Below, piece after piece: positions 39,301-50,852 of a stretch of DNA of 64,000 bases. Both the position numbers and the translations under genes were made by a program. The stretch comes from Anadara kagoshimensis (taxonomy: Eukaryota; Mollusca; Bivalvia; Arcoida; Arcidae). Within the stretch, counting starts at the first letter, position 1. Each line of letters opens with the position of its first letter. The notes beneath the pieces are model-generated. The model saw nothing but the letters and a program-made list of their open reading frames with translations, had not been told where the DNA came from and ran no database searches. The stretch is from contig CM037873.1 of assembly GCA_021292105.1 (NCBI GenBank), forward strand, positions 16,472,551 to 16,536,550, in the 5' to 3' direction.

Positions 39301-42300
39301 TTGCGTTACTTTGCTCTAGGATTGTAATTTGCACCACTTAGATAGGTATTTTAGTTTTTCCTTTTTCTTTGGGATATGATTTGGACATGGATTGGTATGT
39401 TTGCGTTACTTGTTCTAAAGATTGTAATTTGCACACTCGAGATAGGTATTTTAGTTTTTCCTTTTCTTTGATATGATTTGGACTGGTTGGTATGTTTGCG
39501 TTACTCTTCTCTAAGGATTGTAATTTCCACCACTTAGATAGGTATTTTAGTTTTTCCATCTCTTTGGGATATGATTGGACATGGATTGGTATGTTTGCTT
39601 TACGTTGCTCTAGGATTGTAATTTGCACCACTTGGGTAGGTATTTTTAGTTTTTCTTCTCTTTGGATATGATTTGTACATGGATTGGTATGTTTGCGTTT
39701 ACTTGCTCAAGGATTGTAATTTGCACCACTTGGATAGGTATTTTAGTTTTCCTTCTCTTTAGGACATGATTTAGACATGGATTGGTATGTTTGCGTTACT
39801 TTGCTCTAAGGATTGTAATTTGCACCACTTGGATAGGTCTTTTAGTTTTTTCTTCTCTTTGGATATGATTTTGTACATGGATTGCTATGTTTGTGTTACT
39901 TTGCTCTAGAATTGTAATTTGCACCACTTGGATAGGTATTTTAATTTGTTTTTTAGTATGTTTAGATTTATGATTTAGACATGGATTGGTATGTTTGCGT
40001 TACTTTGCTCTAGGATTGTAATTTGCACAACTTGGATAGGTATTTTAGTTTTTTCTTCTCTTTGGGATATGATTTAGACATGGATTGGTATGTTTGCGTT
40101 ACTTTGCTCTAGAATTGTAATTTGCACCACTTGGTAGGTCTTTTAGTTTTTTCTTCTCTTGGGATATGATTTATACATGGATTGGTTTGTTTGCGTTACT
40201 TTGCTCTAGGATTGTAATTTGCACAACTTGATAGGTATTTTAGTTTTTTCTTCTCTTTGGGATATGATTTAGACTGGATTGGTATGTTTGCGTTACTTTG
40301 CTTTAGAATTGTAATTTGCACCACTTGGGTAGGTAATTTAGTTTTTTCTTCTCTTTGGGATTGATTTATACATGGATTGGTATGTTTGCGTTACTTTGCT
40401 CAAAGATTGTAATTTGCACCACTTGGATAGGTATTTTAGTGTTTCCTTTTCTTTGGGATATGATTTGTACATGGATTGGTATGTTTGCGTTACTTTGCTC
40501 TAGGATTGTAATTTGCACCACTCGGGTAGGTATTTTAGTTTTTCCTTCTCTTTGGGATTGATTTGGACATGGATTGGTATGTTTTCGCTACTTTGCTCTA
40601 GGATTGTAATTTGCACCACTTGGAATAGGTATTTTAGTTTTTCCTTCTCTTTGGGATATGATTTAGACTGGATTGGTTTTGTTTGCGTTACTTTGCTCTA
40701 AGATTGTAATTTCACCACTCGGAAAGGTATTTTAGTTTTTTCTTCTCTTTGGGATATGATTTGTACATGTATTGGTATGTTTGCGTTTCTTTGCTCTAGG
40801 ATTGTAATTTGCACCACTTGGATAGGTATTTTAGTTTTTCTTCTCTTTGGGATATGATTTGTACATGGATAGTATGTTTAAGTTACTTTGCTCTAGGATT
40901 GTAATTTGCACCACTTGGGTAGGTATTTTAGTTTTTCTTCTCTTTGGATATTATTTGTACATGTATTGGTATGTTTGCGTTACTTTGCTCTAGGATTGTA
41001 ATTTGCACCACTTAGATAGGTATTTTAGTTTTTCCTTCTCTTTGGGATATGATTTGTACATGGATTGGTATGTTTTGCGTTACTTTGCTCTAGGATTGTA
41101 ATTTACACCACTTGGGTAGGTATTTTAGTTTTTTCTTCTCTTCGGGATATGATTTGTACATGTATTGGTATGTTTGCGTTACTTTGCTCTAGGATTGTAT
41201 TTTGCATCACTTGGAAAGGTATTTTAGTTTTTCCTTCTCTTTGGGATATGATTTGGACATGGATTAGTATGTTTGCGTTACTTTGCTCTAGGATTGTAAT
41301 TTGCACCACTTGGATAGGTATTTAAGTTTTTCCTTCTCTTTGGGATATGATTTGGACATGGATTGGTATGTTTGCGTTACTTTGCTCTAGGATTGTAATT
41401 TGCACCACTTGGATAGGTATTTTAGTTTTTCCTTCTCTTTGGGATATGATTTGTACATGGATTAGTATGTTTGCGTTACTTTGCTCTAAGATTGTAATTT
41501 GCACCACTTGGATAGGTATTTAAGTTTTTCCTTCTCTTTGGGATATGATTTGGACATGGATTGGTATGTTTGCGTTACTTTGCTCTAGGGTTGTAATTTG
41601 TACCACTTCGATAGGTATTTAAGTTTTTCCTTCTCTTTGGGATATGATTTGGACATGGATTGGTATGTTTGCGTTACTTTGCTCTAGGGTTGTAATTTGT
41701 ACCACTTCGATAGGTATTTTAGTTTTTCCTTCTCTTTGGGATATGATTTGTACATGTATTGGTATGTTTCCGTTACTTTGCTCTAGGATTGTAATTTGCA
41801 CCACTCGGATAGGTATTTAGTTTTTCCTTCTCTTTGGGATATGATTTGTACATGGATTGGTATGTTTGCGTTACTTTGCTCTAGGATTGTATTTGCACCA
41901 CTTGGATAGGTATTTAAGTTTTTCCTTCTCTTTGGGATATGATTTGGACATGGATTGTATGTTTGCGTTACTTTGCTCTAGGGTTGTAATTTGTACCACT
42001 TCGATAGGTATTTTAGTTTTTCCTTTTCTTTGGATATGATTTGTACATGGATTGGTATGTTTGCGATACTTTTGCTCTAGGATTGTAATTTACACCACTT
42101 AGATAGGTATTTTAGTTTTTCCTTCTCTTTGGGATACGATTTGTACATGGATTGGTATGTTTGCGTTACTTTGCTCTAGGATTGTAATTTGCACCACTTG
42201 GGTAGGTATTTTAGTTTTTTTTCTCTTCGGGATATCATTTGTACATGGATTGGTATGTTTGCGTTACTTTGCTCTAGGATTGTAATTTGCACCACTTTGA

Positions 42301-45300
42301 TAGGTATTTTAGTTTTCCTCCTCTTTGGATATCATTTGTACATGGATTGTATGTTTGCGTTACTTTGCTCTAGGATTGTAATTTGCACCACTCGGATAGG
42401 TATTTTAGTTTTTCCTCCTCTTTGGGATATGATTTGTACATGGATTCGTTTGTTTGCGTTACTCTGCTCTAGGATTGTAATTTGCACAACTTGGATAGGT
42501 ATTTTAGTTTTTCCTTCTCTTTGGGATATGAATTGGACATAGATTGGTATCTTTGCGTTACTATGCTCTATGATTGTAATTTGCACCACTTGGATAGGTA
42601 TTTTAGTTTTTCCTTCTCTTTTGGGATATGATTTGGACATAGATTGGTATGTTTGCGTTACTTTGCTCTAGGATTGTAATTTGCACAACTCTGATAGGTA
42701 TTTTAGTTTTTCCTTCTCTTTGGGATATGATTTGGACATAGATTGGTATGTTTGCGTTACTTTGCTCTAGGATTGTAATTTGCATCACTTAGATAGGTAT
42801 TTTAGTTTTTCCTTTTCGTTGGGATATGATTTGTACATGGATTGGTATGTTTGCTTTACGTTGCTCTAGGATTGTAATTTGCACCACTTGGGTAGGTATT
42901 TTAGTTTTTCCTTCTCTTTGGGATATGAATTGTACATGGATTGGTATGTTTGCGTAACTTTTCTCTAGAATTGTAATTTGCACCACTTAGTTAGGTATTT
43001 TAGCTTTTTCTTCTCTTTATGATATGATTTGGACATGGATTGGTATGTTTGCGCTACTTTGCTCCAGGATTGTAATTTGCACCATTTGGATAGGTATTTT
43101 AGTTTTTCCTTCTCTTTGGGATATGATTTAGACATGGATTAGTTTGTTTGCGTTACTTTGCTCTAAGATTGTAATTTGCACCACTTGGATAGGTATTTTA
43201 GTTTTATCTTCTCTTTGGGATATGATTTGTACATGGATTGGTATGTTTGCGTTACTTTGCTCTAGGATTGTAATTTGCACCACTTAGATAGGTATTTTAG
43301 TTTTTCCTTTTCTTTGGGATATGATTTGGACATGGATTGGTATGTTTGCGTTACTTTGTTCTAAGATTGTAATTTGCACCACTCGGATAGGTATTTTAGT
43401 TTTTCCTTTTCTTTGGGATATGATTTGGACATGGATTGGTATGTTTGCGTTACTCTGCTCTAGGATTGTAATTTCCACCACTTAGATAGGTATTTTAGTT
43501 TTTCCATCTCTTTGGGATATGATTTGGACATGGATTGGTATGTTTGCTTTACGTTGCTCTAGGATTGTAATTTGCACCACTTGGGTAGGTATTTTAGTTT
43601 TTTCTTCTCTTTGGGATATGATTTGTACATGGATTGGTATGTTTGCGTTACTTTGCTCAAGGATTGTAATTTGCACCACTTGGATAGGTATTTTAGTTTT
43701 CCTTCTCTTTAGGACATGATTTAGACATGGATTGGTATGTTTGCGTTACTTTGCTCTAGGATTGTAATTTGCACCACTTGGATAGGTCTTTTAGTTTTTT
43801 CTTCTCTTTGGGATATGATTTGTACATGGATTGGTATGTTTGTGTTACTTTGCTCTAGAATTGTAATTTGCACCACTTGGATAGGTATTTTAATTTGTTT
43901 TTTAGTATGTTTAGATTTATGATTTAGACATGGATTGGTATGTTTGCGTTACTTTGCTCTAGGATTGTAATTTGCACAACTTGGATAGGTATTTTAGTTT
44001 TTTCTTCTCTTTGGGATATGATTTAGACATGGATTGGTATGTTTGCGTTACTTTGCTCTAGAATTGTAATTTGCACCACTTGGATAGGTCTTTTAGTTTT
44101 TTCTTCTCTTTGGGATATGATTTATACATGGATTGGTTTGTTTGCGTTACTTTGCTCTAGGATTGTAATTTGCACAACTTGGATAGGTATTTTAGTTTTT
44201 TCTTCTCTTTGGGATATGATTTAGACATGGATTGGTATGTTTGCGTTACTTTGCTTTAGAATTGTAATTTGCACCACTTGGGTAGGTAATTTAGTTTTTT
44301 CTTCTCTTTGGGATATGATTTATACATGGATTGGTATGTTTGCGTTACTTTGCTCAAAGATTGTAATTTGCACCACTTGGATAGGTATTTTAGTGTTTCC
44401 TTTTCTTTGGGATATGATTTGTACATGGATTGGTATGTTTGCGTTACTTTGCTCTAGGATTGTAATTTGCACCACTCGGGTAGGTATTTTAGTTTTTCCT
44501 TCTCTTTGGGATATGATTTGGACATGGATTGGTATGTTTTCGCTACTTTGCTCTAGGATTGTAATTTGCACCACTTGGATAGGTATTTTAGTTTTTCCTT
44601 CTCTTTGGGATATGATTTAGACATGGATTGGTTTGTTTGCGTTACTTTGCTCTAAGATTGTAATTTTCACCACTCGGAAAGGTATTTTAGTTTTTTCTTC
44701 TCTTTGGGATATGATTTGTACATAGATTGGTATGTTTGCGTTACTTTGCTCAAGGATTGTAATTTGCACCACTTGGATAGGTATTTTAGTTTTCCTTCTC
44801 TTTAGGACATGATTTAGACATGGATTGGTATGTTTGCGTTACTTTGCTCTAGGATTGTAATTTGCACAACTTGGATAGGTATTTTAGTTTTTTCTTCTCT
44901 TTGGGATATGATTTAGACATGGATTGGTATGTTTGCGTTACTTTGCTCTAGAATTGTAATTTGCACCACTTGGGTAGGTAATTTAGTTTTTTCTTCTCTT
45001 TGGGATATGATTTGTACATGGATTGGTATGTTTGCGTTACTTTGCTCAAGGATTGTAATTTGCACCACTTGGATAGGTATTTTAGTTTTTCCTTCTCTTT
45101 GGATATGATTTGTACATGGATTGGTATGTTTGTGTTACTTTGCTCTAGAATTGTAATTTGCACCACTTGGGTAGGTATCTTAGTTTTTCCTTTTCTTTGG
45201 GATATGATTTGTACATGGATTGGTATGTTTCCTTTACGTTGCTCTAGGATTGTAATTTGCACCTCTTGGGTAGTTATTTTAGTTTTTCCTTCTCTTTGGG

Positions 45301-47265
45301 ATATGATTTGGACATAGATTGGTATGTTTGCGCTACTTTGCTCTAGGATTGTAATTTGCACCACTTGGATAGGTATTTTAGTTTTTCCTTCTCTTTGTGA
45401 TATGATTTAGACATGGATTGGTATGTTTGCGTTACTTTGCTCTAAGATTGTAATTTTCACCACTCGGAAAGGTATTTTAGTTTTTCCTTCTCTTTGGGAT
45501 ATGATTTGGACATGGATTGGTATGTTTGCGTTACTCTGCTCTAGGATTGTAATTTGCACCACTCGGATAGGTATTTTAGTTTTTCCATCTCTTTGGGATA
45601 TGATTTGGACATGGATTAATATGTTTGCGCTACTTTGCTCTAGGATTGTAATTTGCACCACTTGGGTAGGTATTTTAGTTTTTTCTTCTCTTTGGGATAT
45701 GATTTGTACATGGATTGATATGTTTGCGTTACTTTGCTCTAAGATTGTAATTTGCACCACTTGGATAGGTATTTTAGTTTTTCCTTCTCTTTGGGATATG
45801 ATTTGTACATGGATTGGTATGTTTGCGTTACTCTGCTCTAGGATTGTAATTTGTACCACTTAGATAGGTATTTTAGTTTTTCCATCTCTTTGGGATATGA
45901 TTTGGACATGGATTAATATGTTTGCGCTACTTTGCTCTAGGATTGTAATTTGCACCACTTGGGTAGGTATTTTAGTTTTTTCTTCTCTTTGGGATATGAT
46001 TTGTACATGGATTGATATGTTTGCGTTACTTTGCTCTAGGATTGTAATTTGTACCACTTGGATAGGTATTTTAGTTTTTTCTTCTCTTTGGGATATGATT
46101 TGGACATGGATTGGTATGTTTGCTTAATTTGCTCTAGGGTTGTAATTTGCACCACTTGGATAGGTATTTTAGTTTTTCCTTCTCTTTGGAATATGATTTA
46201 GACATGGATTGGTATGTTTGTGTTACTTTGCTCTAGAATTGTAATTTGCACCACTTGGGTAGGTATTTAGTTTTTCCTTTTCTTTGGGATATGATTTGTA
46301 CATGGATTGGTATGTTTCCTTTACGTTGCTCTAGGATTGCAATTTGCACCACTTGGGTAGTTATTTTAGTTTTTCCTTCTCTTTGGGATATGATTTGGAC
46401 ATAGATTGGTATGTTTGCGCTACTTTGCTCTAGGATTGTAATTTGCACCACTTGGATAGGTATTTTAGTTTTTCCTTCTCTTTGGGATATGATTTGTACA
46501 TGGATTGGTATGTTTGCGTTACTCTGCTCTAGGATTGTAATTTGCACCACTCGGATAGGTATTTTAGTTTTTCCTTCTCTTTGGGATATGATTTGTACAT
46601 GGATTGGTATGTTTGCGTTACTTTGCTCTAGGATTGTAATTTGTACCACTTAGATAGGTATTTTAGTTTTTCCATCTCTTTGGGATATGATTTGGACATG
46701 GATTAATATGTTTGCGCTACTTTGCTCTAGGATTGTAATTTGCACCACTTGGGTAGGTATTTTAGTTTTTTCTTCTCTTTGGGATATGATTTGTACATGG
46801 ATTGATATGTTTGCGTTACTTTGCTCTAAGATTGTAATTTGCACCACTTGGATAGGTATTTTAGTTTTTCCTTCTCTTTGGGATATGATTTGGACATAGA
46901 TTGGTATGTTTGCGTTACTCTGCTCTAGGATTGTAATTTGTACCACTTAGATAGGTATTTTAGTTTTTCCATCTCTTTGGGATATGATTTGGACATGGAT
47001 TAATATGTTTGCGCTACTTTGTTCTAAGATTGTAATTTGCACCACTCGGATAGGTATTTTAGTTTTTCCTTTTCTTTGGGATTCGATTTCGACATGGATT
47101 AGTATGTTTCCTTTCTTTATTCTCCGAATTAAATTCGGATTTTATACACGGGTTGGTATGTTTGTTTTTACTTTATTTCAGAATTGTGATTTGGACATGG
47201 ATTGGATTTTTTCCCTAGCTTTGGAATTGTGATGTGAACATGGATTTGTATGTTTGTTTTACTTA
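27348..47265. repeat. 99-bp satellite array, about 200 monomers, with higher-order repeats
   Basis: The monomer has two related halves. Half A is TTTGGGATATGATTTGGACA TGGATTGGTATGTTTGCG; half B is CTCTAGGATTGTAATTTGCA CCACTTGGATAGGTATTTTAG. Aligning GGGATATGATTTGGACA..TGGATTGGTAT with AGGATTGTAATTTGCACCACTTGGATAGGTAT shows that the 99-bp unit is a diverged dimer of a ~50-bp ancestor. Distinctive variants recur at long intervals. A TTTAATTTGTTTTTTAGTAT variant occurs at about 37,189, 39,942 and 43,891; TTTGCGTTTCTTTGCTCTAG at 30,230, 34,095 and 40,783; TTTGCATCACTTGGAAAGG at 30,654, 34,511 and 41,203. This shows kilobase-scale duplicated blocks. In 31.1-33.9 kb a GGGGATATG variant recurs at multiples of 99 bp (about 4, 7 and 11 units). 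Because 99 is a multiple of three, both strands carry long open frames with 33-residue repeats; these are by-products. The right edge (47,090-47,265) decays into ~50-bp units. Confidence 0.97.
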
Positions 47266-47350
47266 GTTTGATATGATATGGATTCCACCATGCATTGTTC
47301 TTCATGTATATCTCATAAGATAGTTTTATGTTTAATCAACTAATCTTTCT

Positions 47351-47358
47351 TATAAAAT
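47351..47358 (+). promoter_or_regulatory. Candidate TATA box of the glycine-rich gene
   Basis: TATAAAAT lies 91 bp upstream of the ATG at 47,449 and only about 85 bp beyond the satellite edge. A start of transcription near 47,380 would give a 5' leader of about 70 bases. A possible acceptor (TTGTAG at 47,438-47,443) leaves open a 5' exon further upstream. Confidence 0.35.
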
Positions 47359-47448
47359 ACCAGCATCTTTTTATTTTTTAATTATTCCGCAAAAGTAGTT
47401 TATTTGGTTTTTTTTTAATTTTGTTTGTACTTTGAAAATTGTAGAAAA

Positions 47449-50400
47449 ATGTTGCTCATCGCTGTTGTAATCCTTGCGTTCAATTGCATATGTGTAACAC
47501 CGCAACCCCAGGATCCTTATCTATACCACCAACATATATATCCACCAGTTCAATATGAGATTGTTCCAGCACCACCGATCGGCTACGCATCACAAGGTTT
47601 GAAAAATTAAACATATTATTCAAGCTATAAAATTTACATAACCAAAATATTGTTACTGCAGATCCGTTCAGAATTTTTGTGCCCCCTTCTTATTAGTTCA
47701 CCTTCTGCTTGCATTTAAGAAAACCAGATTAGAATTAAAACAAATTCCCGTGTATTTATAAGAAATTGATGGATCGCCGGCCACGCCCACAATGTTCCGA
47801 CAAAGTCCCGGCATGTTGAATTAGAGAATTAGACGCAAAAAAATTTAAAACTCGGTCTGAATTGTGCCGGTTTATGGCCTCACTGACACTAGTTCGTCAT
47901 TAGTTGCCTTGACGCTGCTTTTGTATCGTGATGGCGGTCAATGTCGGAACATTGTGGGTGTGGTCGGCGAAACTTTAAATTGGGTATCCTGTATCAATTA
48001 AATCATATTGTGATCACGGCCTATATCATGATTTTATTATCAAGAAAAGAACACTAGAAAAAAATGTATTTACTAAATTTCTAAAAGTGCTCTGATTTGA
48101 AGAAAGCTTCAACAAAAGTTATTTCTTGTATATAAAATATTTTTTCATATAATTTATTTAAAACAATTGTTTAGAATAGTTCTTATAAACCAATTAATGT
48201 GTCAGAAACACAAAATAGACGATTTTAGAATGGTCACAAAGGAGTGTTGTACAACTTAATTTCCTGCCTCAGAATATTTCAATTCTATAAAAGAAACTTG
48301 AGTTGAGTAATGGTGTTTAACGTTCCAGTCAAGAATATTTCACTTATATCGAGACATAGTAATTGCCTAAATCACAAAGTTTATTGGTCCAGATTTATAT
48401 TCAAACTAAAGATAAAACGACCAGGTCAAACTTGACACACTATACTGCTCTTTAAATTTGTATTACGTCTTATGTTTTGCTGTAAGTGTAGTAAACATTA
48501 TAACATATTATAATACTTAATTTTAAAGCACTGGACAATACAGTTTCTCATACGTAGTGCTTGAACGAACATTGTGAAACCAATTTTTTCAAAGGGGTGA
48601 TAAAAAACTATCTAACAAAATTAAGCTTAACGAATACTTTGCACGAGTGGGTAGAATACATTAGTTTTTAACTACAGTCAATCCTGCCTTAAATGTTACC
48701 TCTATATAATGACCACCTGCTTATAAAGGCCAGTAGAGTTACATCACAATTGTTTATTCATATTATTTTAACTTGTATATAAAGGCCACCTGTCCATAAA
48801 GGCCACTTTCACTGTGTTACTTGGGTGACCTTTATAGACAGGTTTGACTATCGCAACAATAAAAAACATTAAAAAAATAGTTTATGCCGATAAAAATACA
48901 TTCAACAAATAGTATATGCCAATAATATCGGCCCACTGGTTTAAATTACATATTATACCGGTGTTGATTTTACAGCACAAGACATTCCTTTCGGAATACA
49001 TATTCCCCATCAAAATTGTCAAACCAAAGTTGGTTTCAAGGTAAAGAGATATAGCGCTTAGATAACCTGTAATGACATTATAAGAGTAAAAACGTTTTAA
49101 AAGTTGTTTGACTTCTGGTTTCAGGTCCAAATGTTATGAGCGGATTGATGCAATTCCTTTTAGCTGCTGCAGTGATAAACCGGATTTTACCAGGGAATAA
49201 TCCAGGAACCACCGGTAAGTTAATCAAGTAAATCAAACACAAACATACTGATCCAATGTCTAAATCACAGTCACGATAGCGGAATTAAAAATATATTGCA
49301 ATTGTACTTAATGTCACGGGTTCAGTTTTTCGCGTTTCTTACTTTTTGACTTTTGTAGAATATCATAAAATTGAATATATATTTACGCGTGTTAAAACTT
49401 TTGGGCAAAAATTTTGAACGCGAAATAATAAAAAAAAATTAGTACACCGCGAATTTAAGAGCAGTTAAAAACGAAAATTTCTATCAAGGAAACGAAGCCG
49501 GTGCACGGAAGATGGAATATATACAGTATAACTAGCTGCATCCGAAACATGAAATCATTATTGAGATCAAGCACATGTCGAAGCCACAATCCCAAAGAAC
49601 GAACTATGGGTAGACACATAGATCTAGAATAAATTGAATACAGTCACATCAAATATGAATTATGGTCTTATTTATATTTCATTGGGTCGAAATTTTAATC
49701 TTGCACTGAGTTTAAACCGTATCATTATTCAAAATTCCTCAATATATAAAACGTTGTTGAAAGAAAGTTTGATTATATTCAATAGGTCTGTAGTATATTT
49801 TATAAAAACAAATATTTCGAAAAAAACCACTGAATGATGTTCCTACTCTTTTACAGCTTTTTCCGCAAGTCTGAATACCTGCGGTCGAACCGGTAACACG
49901 GGACCAACCCTGGCTCAGTGCAGAAGTACTTACAACACTGATTGGAGTAATGACCCTCAAAGATATAGTGTCGTCGATGGAGTACAGATGCTGATTATTC
50001 CTTCAACAGGACGATACCGGTTTGAAGCATATGGTGCTGAAGGAGGAACAGGTAACAATAATGGAAATGCAGGCGGAAAAGGTGCAAAAATAATCAGCGA
50101 ATTCGTGCTAAATAAAGGCACGAAATTAAATATAGTCGTCGGTCAAAAAGGTGTTGATGGTACTGGTGTGGAACCCGGAGGAGGCGGGGGTGGTACGTTT
50201 GTTTATACAGGGAACATAGGAGAGAGTGGGTTACTGGTAGCTGCAGGTGGAGGAGGGGGAGGAGGTGAGTCTGGTACAAGAGCGGGGTTTGATGGTCATG
50301 GTGGTGTGGAGGCAATAAGTCATTTAGGATTAAGTGGACATATAGGTCTTGGTGGCACTGGAGGGGTTAGGACTTCTGCAGGTGCTGGTTGGGGTAGTGA

Positions 50401-50698
50401 TGGCGGAGCACATTCGGTCAAAGTAGGATTTCCAGGTACACGTTGGAATGGAGGAGATATAAGCGTTGCTGGTGTAGGAGATGGAGGATTTGGTGGCGGT
50501 GGCAGTGGAGTTAGTACCAATGGTGGTGGTGGTGGTGGTGGATACACAGGCGGTGATGGCGTTGTCCAATCCACCCCTGTAGAGGATAGAGGAGGAAGTG
50601 GCGGTGGATCATTCAATGGTGGTACAAATCAAAATAATATGTCGGGAATTAATAGCGGACACGGTCGATTTGAGATTACACGTATTGGCAGTAGTTAG
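47449..50698 (+). CDS. Secreted glycine-rich protein with ALK/LTK-like glycine-rich domain (3 exons)
   Basis: Exons 47,449-47,596, 49,125-49,214 and 49,857-50,698 join in one frame. Both introns are phase 1 with GT-AG ends (AAG|GTTT, TTTCAG|GT, ACCG|GTAAGT, TTTTACAG|CT). The protein has 359 residues. Residues 1-19 (MLLIAVVILAFNCICVTPQ) form a signal peptide. A Pro/Tyr-rich stretch follows (20-48). From about residue 87 comes TCGRTGNTGPTLAQC, then GVQMLIIPSTGRYRFEAYGA (121-140), LNIVVGQKG (170-178), a GGGGGGTFVYT segment (187-197) and LLVAAGGGGGGG (205-216), with Gly-rich sequence to the end. This is the order seen in the extracellular glycine-rich domain of the ALK and LTK receptors (TCGATGR.GPT..QC, Y.I.AYGA.GG, ILVGQ.G, LLVAAGGGG). 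There is no transmembrane segment or kinase, so the product is probably an extracellular protein; partner and role are unknown. I chose the ATG at 47,449 because the hydrophobic signal follows at once. The polyadenylation signal is at 50,735. Confidence 0.88.
47775..47969. mobile_element. MITE in intron 1 (28-bp TIRs)
   Basis: The left end CGCCGGCCACGCCCACAATG followed by TTCCGACA, and the right end TGTCGGAACATTGTGGGTGT followed by GGTCGGCG, are inverted copies with few mismatches. The element is 195 bp and non-coding. Confidence 0.75.
48308..48370 (-). mobile_element. SINE 3'-tail fragment in intron 1
   Basis: On the minus strand AAGTGAAATATTCTTGACTG followed by GAACGTTAAACACC matches the SINE tail at 59.63 kb. 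Confidence 0.55.
48670..48853. mobile_element. Short TIR element in intron 1 ('TATAAAGGCCACC' type)
   Basis: The left end ACAGTCAATCCTGCCTTAAA and the right end, reverse complemented, ATAGTCAAACCTGTCTATAA are imperfect inverted repeats. Inside, TATAAAGGCCACC and CATAAAGGCCAC recur. A related copy lies at 52,545-52,690 and a piece at 22,280. Confidence 0.55.
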
Positions 50699-50734
50699 TT
50701 ATATTTGGTTTATGCTAACTGACTCTATTTCGTC

Positions 50735-50740
50735 AATAAA
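50735..50740 (+). terminator. Polyadenylation signal of the glycine-rich gene
   Basis: AATAAA 37 bases after the TAG stop. Confidence 0.7.
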
Positions 50741-50777
50741 CAGCAAACTCATTTCATAGGTATCATTTATTCATTAT

Positions 50778-50852
50778 TTATTTTAACTTAACTAGTCAGT
50801 TTTTTCTTTGCCTTGGGATTGTCGTTTTGACATGGATTGGTATGTTTTTGGA
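50778..50852 (+). mobile_element. Extreme 3' end of the RT retroelement (tail module)
   Basis: AACTTAACTAGTCAGTT, then CTTTGCCTTGGGATTGTCG and TTTTGACATGGATTGGTATG. It lines up with the last ~75 bp of the copies at 24.5 and 55.5 kb, and its module is closer to the satellite half A (GGATTGGTATG) than theirs are. Confidence 0.7.

Noticed and set aside
27394..47232. Dozens of long open frames on both strands with 33-residue repeats (ICTTWIGILVFPSLWDMI-like and VVQITILEQSNANIPIHVQI-like)
   Set aside because: They follow from a stop-free 99-bp period divisible by three. The frames are open on both strands at once, break at every indel and have no independent sign of coding.
19237..47265. CRISPR-like repeat arrays
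   Set aside because: The units are contiguous tandem repeats without unique spacers, in animal DNA.
27348..47265. Centromeric array
   Set aside because: One 20-kb array next to a gene does not show centromere function; no chromatin evidence is available.
50094..50616. Minus-strand proline- and histidine-rich frames across the glycine-rich exon
   Set aside because: They are antisense shadows of the Gly-codon-rich plus-strand exon.
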